A stretch of DNA of 64,000 nt from Aurantimonas sp. Leaf443 (GCF_001425575.1 NZ_LMRD01000002.1:76191-140190), one strand, 5' to 3'. Positions 30,616 through 43,512 are shown, counted from the stretch's first letter. Notes: generated from the sequence alone by a model not told the origin. Translations and numbers: made by a program.

Positions 30616-31969
30616 GCTTTCGATACTCTTCGCCGGCGCGCTGATGGGGGCGACGGCGATGACCGTCATCGTCAGTCAGCAGCCGGGCGTCGCCAACGCC
30701 GCCGGCTCCGACACCTATCGTCAGCTTGCGATCTTCGGCGACGTCTTCGAGCGCGTGCGCGCCCAGTATGTCGACCAGCCCGACGACCAGAAGCTGGTCG
30801 AGACGGCCATCAACGGCATGCTCACCGCGCTCGACCCGCACTCCTCCTACATGAACGCCAAGGAAGCGGCGGACATGCGAACGGAGACGCGCGGCCAGTT
30901 CGGCGGCCTCGGCATCGAGGTCACGATGGAGAACGAGCTCGTCAAGGTCGTCTCGCCCTTCGAGGGCACGCCCGCCGACAAGGCCGGCGTTCTGGCCGGC
31001 GACCTCATCGCCGAGATCAACGGCGAGGAAGTGCGCGGCCTCACCCTGTCGGACGCGGTCGAGAAGATGAAGGGCGACATCGGCACGCCCGTCACCCTCA
31101 CGATCGTGCGCGATGGCGCCACCAAGCCCATCCGCCTCACGCTGACGCGGGACGAGATCAAGGTGCCCTCCGTGCGCCACACGGTGGAGAACGACGTCGG
31201 CTACATCAAGCTCCTCAAGTTCAACGAGCAGACGACCGTCGGGATGGAGGAGGCCATCGCCGACATCACGCAGAAGGTCGGGGCCGACAAGCTGAAGGGC
31301 TTCGTGCTCGACCTGCGCCGCAATCCCGGCGGCCTCCTCGACGAGGCGGTCTCGGTCTCCGACGCCTTCCTGGAGAATGGCGAGATCGTCTCGACGCGCG
31401 GCCGCAACCCGGAAGAGACGCGCCGCTACAACGCCCGCCAGGGCGATGATATCGGCGGCAAGCCGCTGGTCGTCCTCGTCAATGGCGGTTCGGCCTCGGC
31501 CTCCGAGATCGTCGCCGGTGCCCTGCAGGATCAGCGCCGCGCCACCGTCGTCGGCTCGCGCTCCTTCGGCAAGGGCTCGGTTCAGACCATCATCCCGCTC
31601 GGCGGCAACGGCGCGCTGCGCCTGACGACGGCGCTCTACTACACGCCGTCCGGCCGCTCCATCCAGGGCCGCGGCATCGATCCGGACATCACGGTCGAGC
31701 AGCCCCTGCCCGACGAGATCAAGAAGCAGATGGGTCTCGAATCCACCGCCGAGGTCGTGCGCGGCGAATCCTCGCTGCGCGGCCACATCACCGGCAAGGA
31801 AGAGAATGCCGAGGGCTCGGGCTCGCTCGACTACGTGCCGCCGGAGATGAAGGACGACCTGCAGCTGCAATACGCGCTGGATCTCCTGCGCGGCACCAAG
31901 ACCAACGCCTCCTTCCCGCCCAAGCGCGAGGCGAACGCCGCCGCCGCGACGACGAAGGCCGCCAACTGA
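30605..31969 (+). CDS. ctpA: Carboxyl-terminal processing protease (S41)
   Basis: Periplasmic S41-family serine protease (454 residues). An N-terminal signal or anchor (IRKLSILFAGALMGATAMTV) is followed by a PDZ domain around residues 95-180, beginning GQFGGLGIEV. The catalytic dyad is visible as Ser298 within GGSASASEI and Lys323 within SFGKGSVQT. The ATG at 30605 follows GGAAGGACGAGG and lies inside the end of the EnvC-like gene. That envC-ctpA arrangement is conserved in Rhizobiales and links it to envelope turnover. Confidence 0.94.
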   Translation: MIRKLSILFAGALMGATAMTVIVSQQPGVANAAGSDTYRQLAIFGDVFERVRAQYVDQPDDQKLVETAINGMLTALDPHSSYMNAKEAADMRTETRGQFGGLGIEVTMENELVKVVSPFEGTPADKAGVLAGDLIAEINGEEVRGLTLSDAVEKMKGDIGTPVTLTIVRDGATKPIRLTLTRDEIKVPSVRHTVENDVGYIKLLKFNEQTTVGMEEAIADITQKVGADKLKGFVLDLRRNPGGLLDEAVSVSDAFLENGEIVSTRGRNPEETRRYNARQGDDIGGKPLVVLVNGGSASASEIVAGALQDQRRATVVGSRSFGKGSVQTIIPLGGNGALRLTTALYYTPSGRSIQGRGIDPDITVEQPLPDEIKKQMGLESTAEVVRGESSLRGHITGKEENAEGSGSLDYVPPEMKDDLQLQYALDLLRGTKTNASFPPKREANAAAATTKAAN

Positions 31970-32049
31970 AGGCAGGCGGAACCGGGACGCCTCCCGGGTC
32001 CGCGCTGCGATCACGGCATCGGGCCTTCGTGCCCGGCGCGACCCACGAA

Positions 32050-32077
32050 AGGCCTCGGCGCATGCCGGGGCCTTTTT
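32050..32077 (+). terminator. Intrinsic terminator after ctpA
   Basis: AGGCCTCGGC (32050-32059) pairs with GCCGGGGCCT (32064-32073) across a GCAT loop, with a single G-U pair, and TTTTT follows. It lies 80 bases past the ctpA stop and should end the obg-to-ctpA transcript, leaving the deacetylase gene with its own promoter. Confidence 0.85.
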
Positions 32078-32148
32078 CGTTCACGCCTCCCGCCTCGTGG
32101 CCCGGAAGCGGCGAGCCCCGAGAAAGCCTCGCGGCCTAGAAACGGCTC

Positions 32149-33291
32149 ATGCGCGCCTCACTCTACGAACCCCTCGGCCTCGACAGACCCGACCGGCGAT
32201 CCGCCCGGCGCCTTTCGGTCGGCGATCTCGCCGCCGGCGCGGCGCTCGCCCTCGTGCTCGCCGCTTCCGGTCTCGCTTCTTTCGGACAAGGGCAGTTCGG
32301 CCGCGAGGATCTCGGGGCACCGCAAGCGAGCGCGGCGCCGCCGGCGCCGGTCGCCATCGCCGCACCCCTTCCGCGCAGGCCCGAGCCGCCCGCGCCGACC
32401 GTGATCCGCGGCGTCGGCCCGGACGACTTCGCCGCCGCGCCGGCGACGTTCGAGGTCTTCGATCCCGGATCGCTGCGCCAGCCCGCGATGATCGCCCATC
32501 GCCCCGAGCCCGACCTCGTGGAGGACAGCGCCTATGGACCGCTGCCGATCCGCGCGGCGGACGGGCGACGGCCCTTCGACGTCTATTCCGCGCCCTGGAG
32601 CGGCGTCGCCGGGCGGCGTGTCGCCATCGTCGTCGGCGGCCTCGGCATCAGCCAGACGGGCACGCAGGCGGCCATCGCCCGCCTGCCCGCGGGCGTCACC
32701 TTCGCCTTCGCGCCCGCCGGCAACAGCCTCGACCGCTGGATGCAGGAGGCCCGCCGCGCCGGCCACGAACTCCTGATGCAGGTGCCGATGGAGCCGGTCG
32801 GCTATCCGCAGGTCGATCCGGGCGAGAACACGCTGACGATCGCGAGCGCCCGGGCCGGCGCCTTCGAGGCGCTCTATGCCGCGCTCGGCCGCACCACCAA
32901 CTATGTCGGCATCACCAACTATATGGGCGGTCACTTCGCCACAGACCCCGGCGCCATGCAGGGCCTCATGGACGAGCTGTCGCGGCGCGGCCTGATGTAT
33001 CTCGACGATTCGAGCGCGCTGCGCTCGCTGTCGAAGGACGCGGCGCTTCAGGCGGGCGTACCGGCAGCGGCGGCGAGCCTCGTCCTCGACCGCAGCCAGG
33101 ACCCCGCCGACATCGCCGCGGCGCTGGACCAGCTCGAGGCGGTGGCCCGCGCCGAAGGCACGGCGATCGGCGTCGCCTCGGCCTTCGACACGTCGGTCGC
33201 GGCCATCGCGGCCTGGAGCGCGGAGGCGCGCAAGCGCGGGGTGGAGATCGTGCCCGTTTCCGCGCTCGCCTTCGATCCCGGCGCCCGCTGA
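32149..33291 (+). CDS. Divergent polysaccharide deacetylase family protein
   Basis: Envelope protein of the YibQ-like divergent polysaccharide deacetylase group (380 residues). An N-terminal membrane anchor lies near residues 24-45 ([20 protein letters not shown]), then a Pro/Ala-rich linker to ~155. The deacetylase-like barrel starts at [13 protein letters not shown] and includes [24 protein letters not shown] and [11 protein letters not shown]. Whether it is active is unknown. Neighbouring envC-like and ctpA genes suggest a cell-envelope role. The usual Hyphomicrobiales context (ctpA, this gene, rppH) is preserved. Confidence 0.85.
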   Translation: MRASLYEPLGLDRPDRRSARRLSVGDLAAGAALALVLAASGLASFGQGQFGREDLGAPQASAAPPAPVAIAAPLPRRPEPPAPTVIRGVGPDDFAAAPATFEVFDPGSLRQPAMIAHRPEPDLVEDSAYGPLPIRAADGRRPFDVYSAPWSGVAGRRVAIVVGGLGISQTGTQAAIARLPAGVTFAFAPAGNSLDRWMQEARRAGHELLMQVPMEPVGYPQVDPGENTLTIASARAGAFEALYAALGRTTNYVGITNYMGGHFATDPGAMQGLMDELSRRGLMYLDDSSALRSLSKDAALQAGVPAAAASLVLDRSQDPADIAAALDQLEAVARAEGTAIGVASAFDTSVAAIAAWSAEARKRGVEIVPVSALAFDPGAR

Positions 33292-33370
33292 GAACCCGGC
33301 CGCGCTTGCCTCGCACGGGGCGCGCCCTCTAATCCCGTCTGGCCACGTTGAGACCGCGGGAGTTGCCGGC

Positions 33371-33886
33371 ATGAAACCCATCGAATTCGAGACGCTGCCC
33401 TATCGGCCCTGCGTCGGCATCATGGTGCTGAACGCGAAGGGTCAGGTCTGGACGGGCCGGCGGCTCGTCGAGGACAAGGGCGAGATGACCGGGGCCGTTC
33501 AGCTCTGGCAGATGCCGCAGGGCGGAATCGACAAGGGCGAGGACCCGCTGGAGGCGGCGCGGCGCGAGCTCTATGAGGAGACGGGCATCCGCTCGGTGAC
33601 GCTTCTCGGCGAGACGCCGGACTGGATCCGCTACGATCTGCCGCCCCATCTCGTCGGCGTCGCGCTCAAGGGCCGCTATCGCGGCCAGGAGCAACGCTGG
33701 TTCGTGTTCCGCTTCGAGGGCGAGGAGAGCGAGATCCAGATCGCGCCGCCGCCCGGCGGTCATGCGCAGGAGTTCGACGGCTGGGCGTGGAAGTCGATGG
33801 ACGAGGTGCTCGACCTTGTCGTGCCGTTCAAGCGCGGCGTCTACGAGGAGGTCGTGCGGGCCTTCCGGCCGTTCGAGCTGGTCTAG
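33371..33886 (+). CDS. rppH: RNA pyrophosphohydrolase
   Basis: Nudix hydrolase (171 residues) that removes pyrophosphate from the 5' end of mRNAs, priming decay. The Nudix box [17 protein letters not shown] continuing YEETGI matches GX5EX7REUXEEXGU, near residues 50-72. The N-terminal [12 protein letters not shown] and the [15 protein letters not shown] strand near residue 110 are typical of RppH. It ends 69 bases before a convergent MFS gene. Confidence 0.93.
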   Translation: MKPIEFETLPYRPCVGIMVLNAKGQVWTGRRLVEDKGEMTGAVQLWQMPQGGIDKGEDPLEAARRELYEETGIRSVTLLGETPDWIRYDLPPHLVGVALKGRYRGQEQRWFVFRFEGEESEIQIAPPPGGHAQEFDGWAWKSMDEVLDLVVPFKRGVYEEVVRAFRPFELV

Positions 33887-33955
33887 GTCCGTCCGGCCTC
33901 GGCCGAAGGCGGGAGGGGGGCGGAGCCTTCGCCCGCTCCGGGCAGAGGCGAGACC

Positions 33956-35284
33956 TCAGCGCGTGCGCTCGCCGAGGCCGCGCACCGGCAGGGCCGGCCG
34001 CGCGTCGCGCCGAAGGGCGCCTTTCACGACGAAGACGAGAACGGCCGCCACCGCGAGGCAGGCGGCGAGAAAGAGCATCGGCGCGAGCTTGCTGCCCGTC
34101 GCGTCGCCGATCCAGGGCACGACGCTCTGCGCGACGAAGCCGCCGAGATTGCCGACCGAGTTGATCGCGGCGATGCCGGCGGCCGCCGTCGCGCCCTTCA
34201 GGAAGGTCGGCGGCAGGCTCCAGAAGACCGGCTGGCCCGCGAAGATGCAGGCGGCGGCGACGCAAAGGCAGGCGAACTGCAGCACGGGCGAGGGCGCGAC
34301 GACGCTGAGCACGAGCGCGAGCGCCCCCAGGAGCGCGGCGCCCGCGATATGCCAGCTCGTCTCGTTGGTGCGCGCGGCATGGCGCGGCGTCCACCACAGG
34401 GCGAAGGCGACGAAGATCCAGGGAATGATGTTCAGGAAGCCGTTGACAGTGTTTGACACGCCGAACCCGGCGACGACGGTCGGCAGCCAGTAGCTGAGCC
34501 CGTAGGCGGCGAGCGGAAAGGCGACATAGAGAAGCGCGAGAAGAATGACGCGCTTGTCGAGCAGCACCTTGAGGGGATTGCCGTGCTCCACGTGCGGCGT
34601 CTCGGCCTCCTCGCGCCGCAGCGTCTCGGCAAGCCACCCCTTCTGGTCGGCGGACAGCCAGGGCGCGTCGCCCGGGCGGCTCGGGAGCTTGAAGAACACG
34701 ACCACGGCGAGGAGGACCGCCGGCACGCCGGTGGCGAAGAAGACCCACTCCCAGCCGCGATAGCCGAGGAACCCGTCGAGATCGAGGAGCATGCCGCCGA
34801 TGGCCGCGCCGACCGCGTTGGCGATGGCGCTCGCGATCATGAACCAGCCGACCATGCGGCCGCGGTGGCTCTGCGGGAACCAGAGGGTGAGGGCGTAGAG
34901 CACGCCGGGAAAGAAGCCGGCTTCGGCGACGCCGAGAAGGAAGCGAAGGATGTAGAACATCGTCGGGCTCGACGTGAAGCCGAGCAGGATCGTGATGAGG
35001 CCCCAGGTCGCCATGATGCGGGTGAACCAGAGACGGATGCCGACCTTTTCCAGGATGAGGTTCGAGGGCACTTCGAAGAGGAAGTAGCCGAGAAAGAAGA
35101 GCGAGGCGCCGAGGCCGAAGGCGAACTCGCTCATGCCGAGATCGCCGACCATCTGGAGCTTGGCGTAGGAGACGTTCTGCCGGTCGATATAGGCGATGAG
35201 ATACATCAGCCCGAGCAGGGGCATCAGCTTCAGCGTCACGCGCCGGATCGTCGCCTCGCCGAGGAGCCCATGGCTCTGGGTCAT
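33956..35284 (-). CDS. MFS transporter, anion:cation symporter (ACS) type
   Basis: Major facilitator protein (442 residues, about 12 hydrophobic helices) resembling the ACS family that moves organic anions such as phthalate, tartrate or hexuronates. N-terminal motifs LMPLLGLMYLIAYIDRQNVSY and the loop after helix 4 (LGVAEAGFFPGVLYALTLWF) are characteristic. The cytoplasmic central loop near residue 205 contains a charged stretch. The substrate cannot be told from sequence. No catabolic genes lie next to it: it sits between rppH (convergent) and the ATP synthase operon. Confidence 0.85.
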   Translation of the reverse strand: MTQSHGLLGEATIRRVTLKLMPLLGLMYLIAYIDRQNVSYAKLQMVGDLGMSEFAFGLGASLFFLGYFLFEVPSNLILEKVGIRLWFTRIMATWGLITILLGFTSSPTMFYILRFLLGVAEAGFFPGVLYALTLWFPQSHRGRMVGWFMIASAIANAVGAAIGGMLLDLDGFLGYRGWEWVFFATGVPAVLLAVVVFFKLPSRPGDAPWLSADQKGWLAETLRREEAETPHVEHGNPLKVLLDKRVILLALLYVAFPLAAYGLSYWLPTVVAGFGVSNTVNGFLNIIPWIFVAFALWWTPRHAARTNETSWHIAGAALLGALALVLSVVAPSPVLQFACLCVAAACIFAGQPVFWSLPPTFLKGATAAAGIAAINSVGNLGGFVAQSVVPWIGDATGSKLAPMLFLAACLAVAAVLVFVVKGALRRDARPALPVRGLGERTR

Positions 35285-35384
35285 CGTCTGTCCTCCCCGC
35301 GGCCGTCCCCGCCGCCATCGACGGTTGTAGGGCGCGGGGCGCCGAGGTGAACATTGCGAGGGTGGATGAAACCGCCGGACGAAC

Positions 35385-35409
35385 GAAAAAACCCGGCGCG
35401 GGGCCGGGT
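35385..35409 (-). terminator. Intrinsic terminator of the atp operon
   Basis: On the minus strand ACCCGGC and GCCGGGT form a 7-base stem around a short GC loop, followed by a run of Ts (plus-strand A-run at 35385-35391). It is about 50 bases past the atpC stop. Confidence 0.8.
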
Positions 35410-35458
35410 CTGGTCGTCTTGTCCTGTATGTGTCGCAGCTCCCGGGAGCCGCCGGTCC

Positions 35459-35863
35459 TCAGAGGCCGAGGGCGGCCCGCGAGTCCTTCAGCTGGGCGAG
35501 CGCGTGGGCCGCACGGGATTTAGCTTCGGGGGTCGACGCGTCCGCGACGTCCTCCTCGGCATCCTTGATCTGGCGGTCGAGCTCGGCGGCGTTCATCTCC
35601 TCGACGGGCGTCGCGCGCTCGGCGAGAAGGGTGAAGCCGGACTCGTTCACGTCGGCGAAGCCGCCGCGCACATAAATGCGCTTCTCGGTGCCGCTCTCGA
35701 GCGTCGCGGAGATGACGCCCGGCTTCAGCGTCGTCATCATCGGCGCATGGCCGGCCATGACGGTGAAATAGCCTTCGCTGCCGGGCACGTTCACCGCGGT
35801 GACGCTCTCCGAGAGGAGCTGGCGCTCGGGCGAGACGAGATCGAACTGGAAGCTCTTAGCCAT
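35459..35863 (-). CDS. atpC: ATP synthase F1 epsilon subunit
   Basis: Epsilon subunit (134 residues) of the F1 rotary ATPase central stalk. The N-terminal beta-sandwich begins FQFDLVSPERQLLSESVTAV and includes GYFTVMAGHAPMMTTLKPG. The C-terminal helical part is rather short, with AELDRQIKDAEEDVADA. It is the last gene of the operon. Its start overlaps by 8 bases a small TRASH-like gene that sits between atpD and atpC. Confidence 0.95.
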   Translation of the reverse strand: MAKSFQFDLVSPERQLLSESVTAVNVPGSEGYFTVMAGHAPMMTTLKPGVISATLESGTEKRIYVRGGFADVNESGFTLLAERATPVEEMNAAELDRQIKDAEEDVADASTPEAKSRAAHALAQLKDSRAALGL

Positions 35864-36055
35864 GGGGGCCCTGCCGCTTGAGCGCGTCCTCGAAGGCGAG
35901 GACGGCTGTCTCGAACTTGTCGCGGCAGCCGGGATTGCAGAAGCCGACCACCGCGTCCTTGTAGGTGGTCAGGGAGTCCGGCGACACCGGCTTCCCCGAC
36001 CACGGGCATGTCTCGTTCACGGCGTCCGCGATGCGCAACCCGCCGTGATCGCTCA

Positions 36056-36056
<1 letters not shown>
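35856..36056 (-). CDS. Small TRASH-like metal-binding protein inside atp operon
   Basis: A 66-residue protein lying between atpD and atpC and overlapping both (start overlaps the atpD stop as TGATG, end overlaps atpC by 8 bases). It has three cysteines spaced C17-x22-C40-x3-C44, with TCPWSGKPV and VGFCNPGCRDKF around them. That matches the C-x19-22-C-x3-C pattern of TRASH/YHS-like metal-binding domains. No signal peptide or membrane helix is evident. Similar proteins are sometimes labelled glutathione S-transferase, which its size argues against. A role in metal sensing or ATP synthase function is only a hypothesis. Confidence 0.72.
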
Positions 36057-38452
<2,396 letters not shown>

Positions 38453-38467
38453 TCACGCGTCAGTCGT

Positions 38468-40000
38468 TCAGGCGAAGCTCTTGGCGAAGCTGTCGATGGC
38501 GGCCTTCAGCTTGCCGCGCAGGTCGTCCGAGAGCGCCTTCTCGCGGGCGATGCCGGAGAGAACGTCCTTGTGTTCGGTGCGCAGCGAGGTGAGGAGGCCT
38601 TCCTCGAACGGGCCGACCTGATCGACGCGCAGCTTGTCGAGATAGCCCTGCGTGCCCGCGAAGATCACCGCGACCTGCTCTTCCGTCTTCAGCGGCGAGA
38701 ACTGCGGCTGCTTCAGGAGTTCGGTCAGGCGCGCGCCGCGGTTGAGGAGGCGCTGCGTGGCAGCGTCGAGATCCGAGCCGAACTGCGCGAAGGCCGCCAT
38801 TTCGCGGTACTGCGCGAGCTCGCCCTTGATCGAGCCGGCCACCTGCTTCATCGCCTTGATCTGCGCGGCCGAGCCGACGCGGCTGACCGAGAGGCCGACA
38901 TTCACCGCCGGGCGGATGCCCTGGTAGAAGAGCGTCGTCTCGAGGAAGATCTGGCCGTCGGTGATCGAGATCACGTTGGTCGGGATGTAGGCCGACACGT
39001 CGCCGGCCTGCGTCTCGATGACGGGGAGGGCGGTCAGGGAACCCGCACCCATCGAATCGTTGAGCTTGGCGGCGCGCTCGAGCAGGCGCGAATGCAGGTA
39101 GAAGACGTCGCCGGGATAGGCTTCGCGGCCCGGCGGGCGGCGCAGCAGAAGCGACATCTGGCGGTAGGAGACGGCCTGCTTGGACAGGTCGTCATAGCCG
39201 ATCACGGCATGCATGCCGTTGTCGCGGAAATATTCGCCCATGGCGCAGCCGGCGAAGGGCGCGATGTACTGCATCGGCGCCGGGTCCGAGGCGGTGGCGG
39301 CCACGACGATGGAATATTCCATCGCGCCGCGCTCCTCGAGCGTGCGCACGAACTGGGCGACGGTCGAACGCTTCTGGCCGATGGCGACGTAGACGCAGTA
39401 GAGCTTCTCGCTCTCCGGCGCGCCCGCCTCGTGGCCCGGCTTCTGGTTCAGGAACGTGTCGAGCAGGATGGCGGTCTTGCCGGTCTGGCGGTCGCCGATG
39501 ACGAGCTCGCGCTGGCCGCGGCCGATCGGGATGAGCGCGTCGATGGCCTTGAGGCCCGTCGACATGGGCTCGTGCACCGATTTGCGGGGGATGATGCCGG
39601 GCGCCTTGACGTCGACGCGGCGGCGCTCGACGCCCTCGATCGGGCCCTTGCCGTCGATCGGGTTGCCGAGACCGTCGACGACGCGGCCGAGAAGGCCCTT
39701 GCCGACGGGCACTTCCACGATGGCGCCGGTGCGCTTGACCGTGTCGCCTTCCTTGATGTCGCGGTCGTTGCCGAAGATCACGACGCCGACATTGTCGGTC
39801 TCGAGGTTCAGCGCCATGCCGCGGATGCCGCCGGGGAACTCGACCATCTCGCCCGCCTGGACGTTGTCGAGACCGTAGACTCGGGCGATGCCGTCACCGA
39901 CGGAGAGAACCTGGCCGACCTCGGAGACCTCGGCCTCGTTGCCGAAGTTCTGGATCTGATTCTTCAGGATTGCGGAGATTTCCGCGGCGCGGATATCCAT
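38468..40000 (-). CDS. atpA: ATP synthase F1 alpha subunit
   Basis: Non-catalytic nucleotide-binding alpha subunit (510 residues). The P-loop is GDRQTGKTA near residue 170, and the arginine-finger region [20 protein letters not shown] lies near 372-391. The N-terminus [16 protein letters not shown] matches rhizobial AtpA. The start overlaps the atpH stop as TGATG, showing tight coupling in the operon. Confidence 0.98.
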   Translation of the reverse strand: MDIRAAEISAILKNQIQNFGNEAEVSEVGQVLSVGDGIARVYGLDNVQAGEMVEFPGGIRGMALNLETDNVGVVIFGNDRDIKEGDTVKRTGAIVEVPVGKGLLGRVVDGLGNPIDGKGPIEGVERRRVDVKAPGIIPRKSVHEPMSTGLKAIDALIPIGRGQRELVIGDRQTGKTAILLDTFLNQKPGHEAGAPESEKLYCVYVAIGQKRSTVAQFVRTLEERGAMEYSIVVAATASDPAPMQYIAPFAGCAMGEYFRDNGMHAVIGYDDLSKQAVSYRQMSLLLRRPPGREAYPGDVFYLHSRLLERAAKLNDSMGAGSLTALPVIETQAGDVSAYIPTNVISITDGQIFLETTLFYQGIRPAVNVGLSVSRVGSAAQIKAMKQVAGSIKGELAQYREMAAFAQFGSDLDAATQRLLNRGARLTELLKQPQFSPLKTEEQVAVIFAGTQGYLDKLRVDQVGPFEEGLLTSLRTEHKDVLSGIAREKALSDDLRGKLKAAIDSFAKSFA

Positions 40001-40560
40001 CAGCCGACCTCTTTCAGTGCAAGCTTAAGGGAATTGAGTTTGGTGCGGACCGAAGTGTCGATCTGGCGCGAGCCGATCTTCACCACGAGGCCGCCGAGAA
40101 TGGCCGGATCGACGCGCTCGCGCATCGTCACCCGCTTGCCGGCATAGGAGCCGATCGAGTTCGCGAGCTCGCTGCGCTGGGACTCGGTCAGGGCCTGGGC
40201 CGAGGTGACCTCCGCCTCGACCTCGCCGCGCTGTTCGGCGGCGAGTTCCTTGAAGCGGCGGATCATCGAGGACAGGATGAACAGACGGCGGTTGGCCGCC
40301 ACGACGCGCAGGAAATTGCCCACGAGATGGCCCGGGCGGACCTCGTCGACCACGGCGCCGATGGCGCGGGTCTGCTCCTCGGCCGTGAAGGCGGGGCTCA
40401 GGACGAGGCGGCGGAAATCCGCGTTCTCGTCGATCAGCGTCTGGAAGGAGGAGAGCTCCGATTCGACGGACTCGATCGACCCGTGGTCACGCGCGAGTTC
40501 GAAGAGGGACTGAGCGTAGCGGTCTGCGACCCCCGAAACGGGAGAGGATGATTGAGCCAC
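40000..40560 (-). CDS. atpH: ATP synthase F1 delta subunit
   Basis: Delta subunit (186 residues), the F1 connection to the peripheral stalk. It has the N-terminal helical domain [20 protein letters not shown] and a C-terminal strand [21 protein letters not shown] chose the GTG at 40560 ([10 protein letters not shown]) because AAAGGGAA lies upstream and the conserved region starts soon after; the open frame continues further upstream as non-conserved sequence. It is the first gene of atpHAGDC. The 260-base gap upstream (40561-40820) should hold the promoter; no hexamers stand out clearly. Confidence 0.93.
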   Translation of the reverse strand: MAQSSSPVSGVADRYAQSLFELARDHGSIESVESELSSFQTLIDENADFRRLVLSPAFTAEEQTRAIGAVVDEVRPGHLVGNFLRVVAANRRLFILSSMIRRFKELAAEQRGEVEAEVTSAQALTESQRSELANSIGSYAGKRVTMRERVDPAILGGLVVKIGSRQIDTSVRTKLNSLKLALKEVG

Positions 40561-40820
40561 GGACGATCTGTTCCCTTTCACGCTCCGTTCCAAGTCGCCT
40601 GTCGCGTCGCCGCTCCAAATCCCTGAAACCGTTGGATGAATTTCGAAGGAAAAGCGACACCGCCGCCAAGGCCCCTTCGAAGGCAGGGTCCGTCTAGCAT
40701 AGGGGTTTGCCGCCGACAACACGCCGAAGGCCTTAAAGCGCGCCGATTTCGCCCCGCAGCCTTGACCGGGTTCGACGGCGCTCCCGCCGATGCGCGCCGT
40801 GGCTGCGTGCCAGCCCCGCC

Positions 40821-41216
40821 TCAGCCGGTGACGAAGCCGAAGGCGGGGGCGAGGCAGGCGAGGGCGAGCGCGAGTTCGACGAAGAGGAAGATGTAGTTGA
40901 GAAGCGTGTTGCCGCGGTCCGAGAGCATGGAGACCATGCGTCCGAAGGCGGAGAACAGCCAGCCGGCGCCCAGCGCCATCTGTGTGAAGGTCTGGATGTA
41001 GAAGGCCGCCGCCACGAGGCCGGTGCCGAGCCAGAAGCCGGCGATCGTGGCGCGGCTGGCGGCCAGCGCTTCCGGGTGCATCTCGTGGGTCTTGAGCCGC
41101 AGCGCCCGCAGCGTCAGGCCGGGGGCGAAGAAGGCGAGGACGCCGAGCGCCATGGTCACGCAGGCCGCCCCGAAGGGCAGCCATTCGGCGTTGGTCGTCG
41201 GCAGTGTGAATTCCAT
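40821..41216 (-). CDS. Small integral membrane protein, DUF4345-like
   Basis: Protein of 131 residues with about four hydrophobic helices (around residues 13-33, 58-78, 82-95 and 108-128) and no signal peptide. The centre reads RATIAGFWLGTGLVAAAF and the third part FGRMVSMLSDRGNTLLNYIF. It recalls a rhizobial family of small membrane proteins, some members of which are labelled phage-infection proteins or DUF4345, but no function is established. It lies between priA and atpH on the same strand. Confidence 0.65.
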   Translation of the reverse strand: MEFTLPTTNAEWLPFGAACVTMALGVLAFFAPGLTLRALRLKTHEMHPEALAASRATIAGFWLGTGLVAAAFYIQTFTQMALGAGWLFSAFGRMVSMLSDRGNTLLNYIFLFVELALALACLAPAFGFVTG

Positions 41217-41310
41217 CGGGGCTCTCCAGGCGATGCGCCGGGCTTATAGCGCCGGCGGGGGCGCGCCGGAAGGCGGAGCGTCGCCAGCGGCGATTCGGGT
41301 CGTCGCGTCC

Positions 41311-43512
41311 TCAAAGGAAACTTTGGGGATCGACGTCGATCTGCACCTGCACCGAGCCGCGCGGCCGGGGTGCGGCGGCGATCATCGCGCGCAGATAGGC
41401 CTGGATCGGGGCGCGGCGCGGCGCCTGAACGAGGAGGCGGTAGCGGTGGCGTCCGCGCAGGACGAAGAGCGGCGCCTCGGCCGGGCCCAGCACCTCGATG
41501 GCCGCGTCCGGCGCGGCCGCCTTGCGCAGGGCCCTGGCATGGGCTTCCGCGGCCGCCTTGGTATCGGCCGAGACGATGATCGAGGCCAGGCGCCCGAAGG
41601 GCGGCAGGCCGGCCCGCTCGCGCTCGGCGATCTCGCGGGCGTAGAAGCGCTGCGGCTCGCCCGAGACGATCGCCTGCATGGCCGGGTGCTCGGGCTGGAA
41701 GGTCTGGATGAGGCCGCGGCTCGGCAGACCCGAGCGTCCGGCCCGGCCCGTCACCTGGTGCAGCAGCTGGAACGTGCGTTCGGCGGCGCGCGGATCGCCG
41801 TTGGTCAGGCCGAGATCGGCGTCCACGGCGCCGACCAGCGTCATCTGCGGGAAATGGTGACCCTTGGCGACGAGCTGCGTGCCGATGACGATGTCCGCCT
41901 CGCCGTCCGCGATGGCATCCAGTTCGCGGCGCAGACGCCGCGCCCCGCCCGGAAGGTCGGAGGAGAGGAGGATGGTGCGGGCCTGCGGGAAGGTCGCCAG
42001 CGTCTCCTCCGCGATCCGCTCCACGCCCGGGCCGCAGGCCACGAGATGGTCGAGCGTGCCGCATTCGGGGCAGGAGTCGGGGCGGCGCATGGTGAAGCCG
42101 CAATGGTGGCAGGAGAGTTCGCCTCGCAGCCGGTGGTCCACGAGCCAGGAGGAGCACTGCGCGCATTGGAAGCGGTGGCCACAGGCCCGGCACAGCGTGA
42201 GCGGCGCGTAGCCGCGCCGGTTGAGGAAGATCAGCGCCTGTTCGCCGCGCTCGATGGTGCGGGCGATCTCGCTGGCGAGCAGCGGCGACAGGAAGCGCCC
42301 GCGCGGCGGCGGGGCGGCGCGCATGTCGATCAGCGTCAGCGTCGGCAGCGCGGCGGCCTTGAAGCGGCCGGGCAGGTTGAGATGGGCGTATCGCCCCCCT
42401 TGCGCGTTGACCCGCGTCTCCAGGGACGGCGTCGCGGAGGCCAGAACGACGGGGAAGCGGCCGATCGAGGCGCGCACCACAGCCATGTCGCGGGCGTGGT
42501 AGAAGGTGCGGTCCTCCTGCTTGTAGGCGGGGTCGTGCTCCTCGTCGACGACGATGAGGCCGAGATCGGCGAAGGGCAGGAAGAGGGCCGAGCGCGCCCC
42601 GGCGACGACGCGCACGCGCCCCTCCGCCACCTGCCGCCAGACCCGCTCGCGGTGCTTGGGCGGCAGATCCGAATGCCATTCGGCGGGCGGCGCGCCGAAC
42701 CGGGCGTGGAAGCGCTCGATGAAGCTCTGCGTCAGCGCGATCTCCGGCAGCAGGATCAGCGCCTGCCGCCCCTGCGCGAGGGCCGCCGCCACGGCCTCGA
42801 AATAGACCTCCGTCTTGCCCGAACCCGTCACGCCCTCCAGGAGCGTCGCGGAGAACCCGCCTGCCGTCGCGCTGGCCGCCAGCGCATCGGCCGCCTCGCG
42901 CTGGGCGGGGTTGAGGTCGGCGGCGCCGAAGGCCGCATCGGGCGCGGCGACGATGGGGGGTGGTGCGAGCTTCACCGCGCGGAAGGCGCCCTGGCGCACC
43001 AGCCCGTCCACGACCGAGCTCGAGACGCCCGCGGCATGGGCGAGACCCGAGCGCGTCCAGGCGGGCACGCCCCCGGCGGTGTCCAGGACGCGCCGGCGCG
43101 CCGGCGTCAGGCGCTCGGGCACCGTTCCCGTCGCCTCCAGCCCCTCGACGAGCGGCTCGGGATCGAAGGCGGCGGGCGCGCGCAGGGCCATGCGCACGAC
43201 GAGGCCCGGCGGCGAGAGCGTGTAATCGGCCACCCAGTCGATGAAGCGGCGCATCTCGGCCGAAAGCGGCGGGCAATCGAAGACGGCCGTCACCGCCTTG
43301 AGCTTGCGCGGATCGACCGCGTCGGTCTCGCCGTCCCAGACGACGCCCGCCACCTGCCGGGGGCCGAGCGGCACCTGCACGATCGAGCCCGGCCGAAGCC
43401 TCATGCCGGGCGGCACGGCGTAGCTGTAGGGCCGTTCGGCGGGAAGCGGCACCAGCACCGGAACGGTGGCGGGCGTCGTCTCGTCGTCGAAGAGGGTGTG
43501 GAGAGGGGACAA
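41311..43512 (-). CDS. priA: Primosomal protein N' (replication restart helicase)
   Basis: Superfamily 2 DNA helicase (733 residues) that reloads the replisome at stalled forks. The N-terminal 3'-DNA-binding domain covers about residues 1-190. The helicase has Walker A GVTGSGKTEVYFE near residue 225 and the DEEH box in VVDEEHDPAYKQED near 322. Zinc-binding cysteines are visible as CRACGHRFQCAQC and CHHCGF, with CPECG further on. Length is typical. A priA-atpH neighbourhood is usual in Rhizobiales. Confidence 0.96.
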   Translation of the reverse strand: MSPLHTLFDDETTPATVPVLVPLPAERPYSYAVPPGMRLRPGSIVQVPLGPRQVAGVVWDGETDAVDPRKLKAVTAVFDCPPLSAEMRRFIDWVADYTLSPPGLVVRMALRAPAAFDPEPLVEGLEATGTVPERLTPARRRVLDTAGGVPAWTRSGLAHAAGVSSSVVDGLVRQGAFRAVKLAPPPIVAAPDAAFGAADLNPAQREAADALAASATAGGFSATLLEGVTGSGKTEVYFEAVAAALAQGRQALILLPEIALTQSFIERFHARFGAPPAEWHSDLPPKHRERVWRQVAEGRVRVVAGARSALFLPFADLGLIVVDEEHDPAYKQEDRTFYHARDMAVVRASIGRFPVVLASATPSLETRVNAQGGRYAHLNLPGRFKAAALPTLTLIDMRAAPPPRGRFLSPLLASEIARTIERGEQALIFLNRRGYAPLTLCRACGHRFQCAQCSSWLVDHRLRGELSCHHCGFTMRRPDSCPECGTLDHLVACGPGVERIAEETLATFPQARTILLSSDLPGGARRLRRELDAIADGEADIVIGTQLVAKGHHFPQMTLVGAVDADLGLTNGDPRAAERTFQLLHQVTGRAGRSGLPSRGLIQTFQPEHPAMQAIVSGEPQRFYAREIAERERAGLPPFGRLASIIVSADTKAAAEAHARALRKAAAPDAAIEVLGPAEAPLFVLRGRHRYRLLVQAPRRAPIQAYLRAMIAAAPRPRGSVQVQIDVDPQSFL

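Noticed and set aside
40561..40820. Promoter for the atp operon
   Set aside because: The gap should contain one, but the best hexamer pairs (such as TATGCT with GTGTTG) have poor spacing, so I did not list a promoter.
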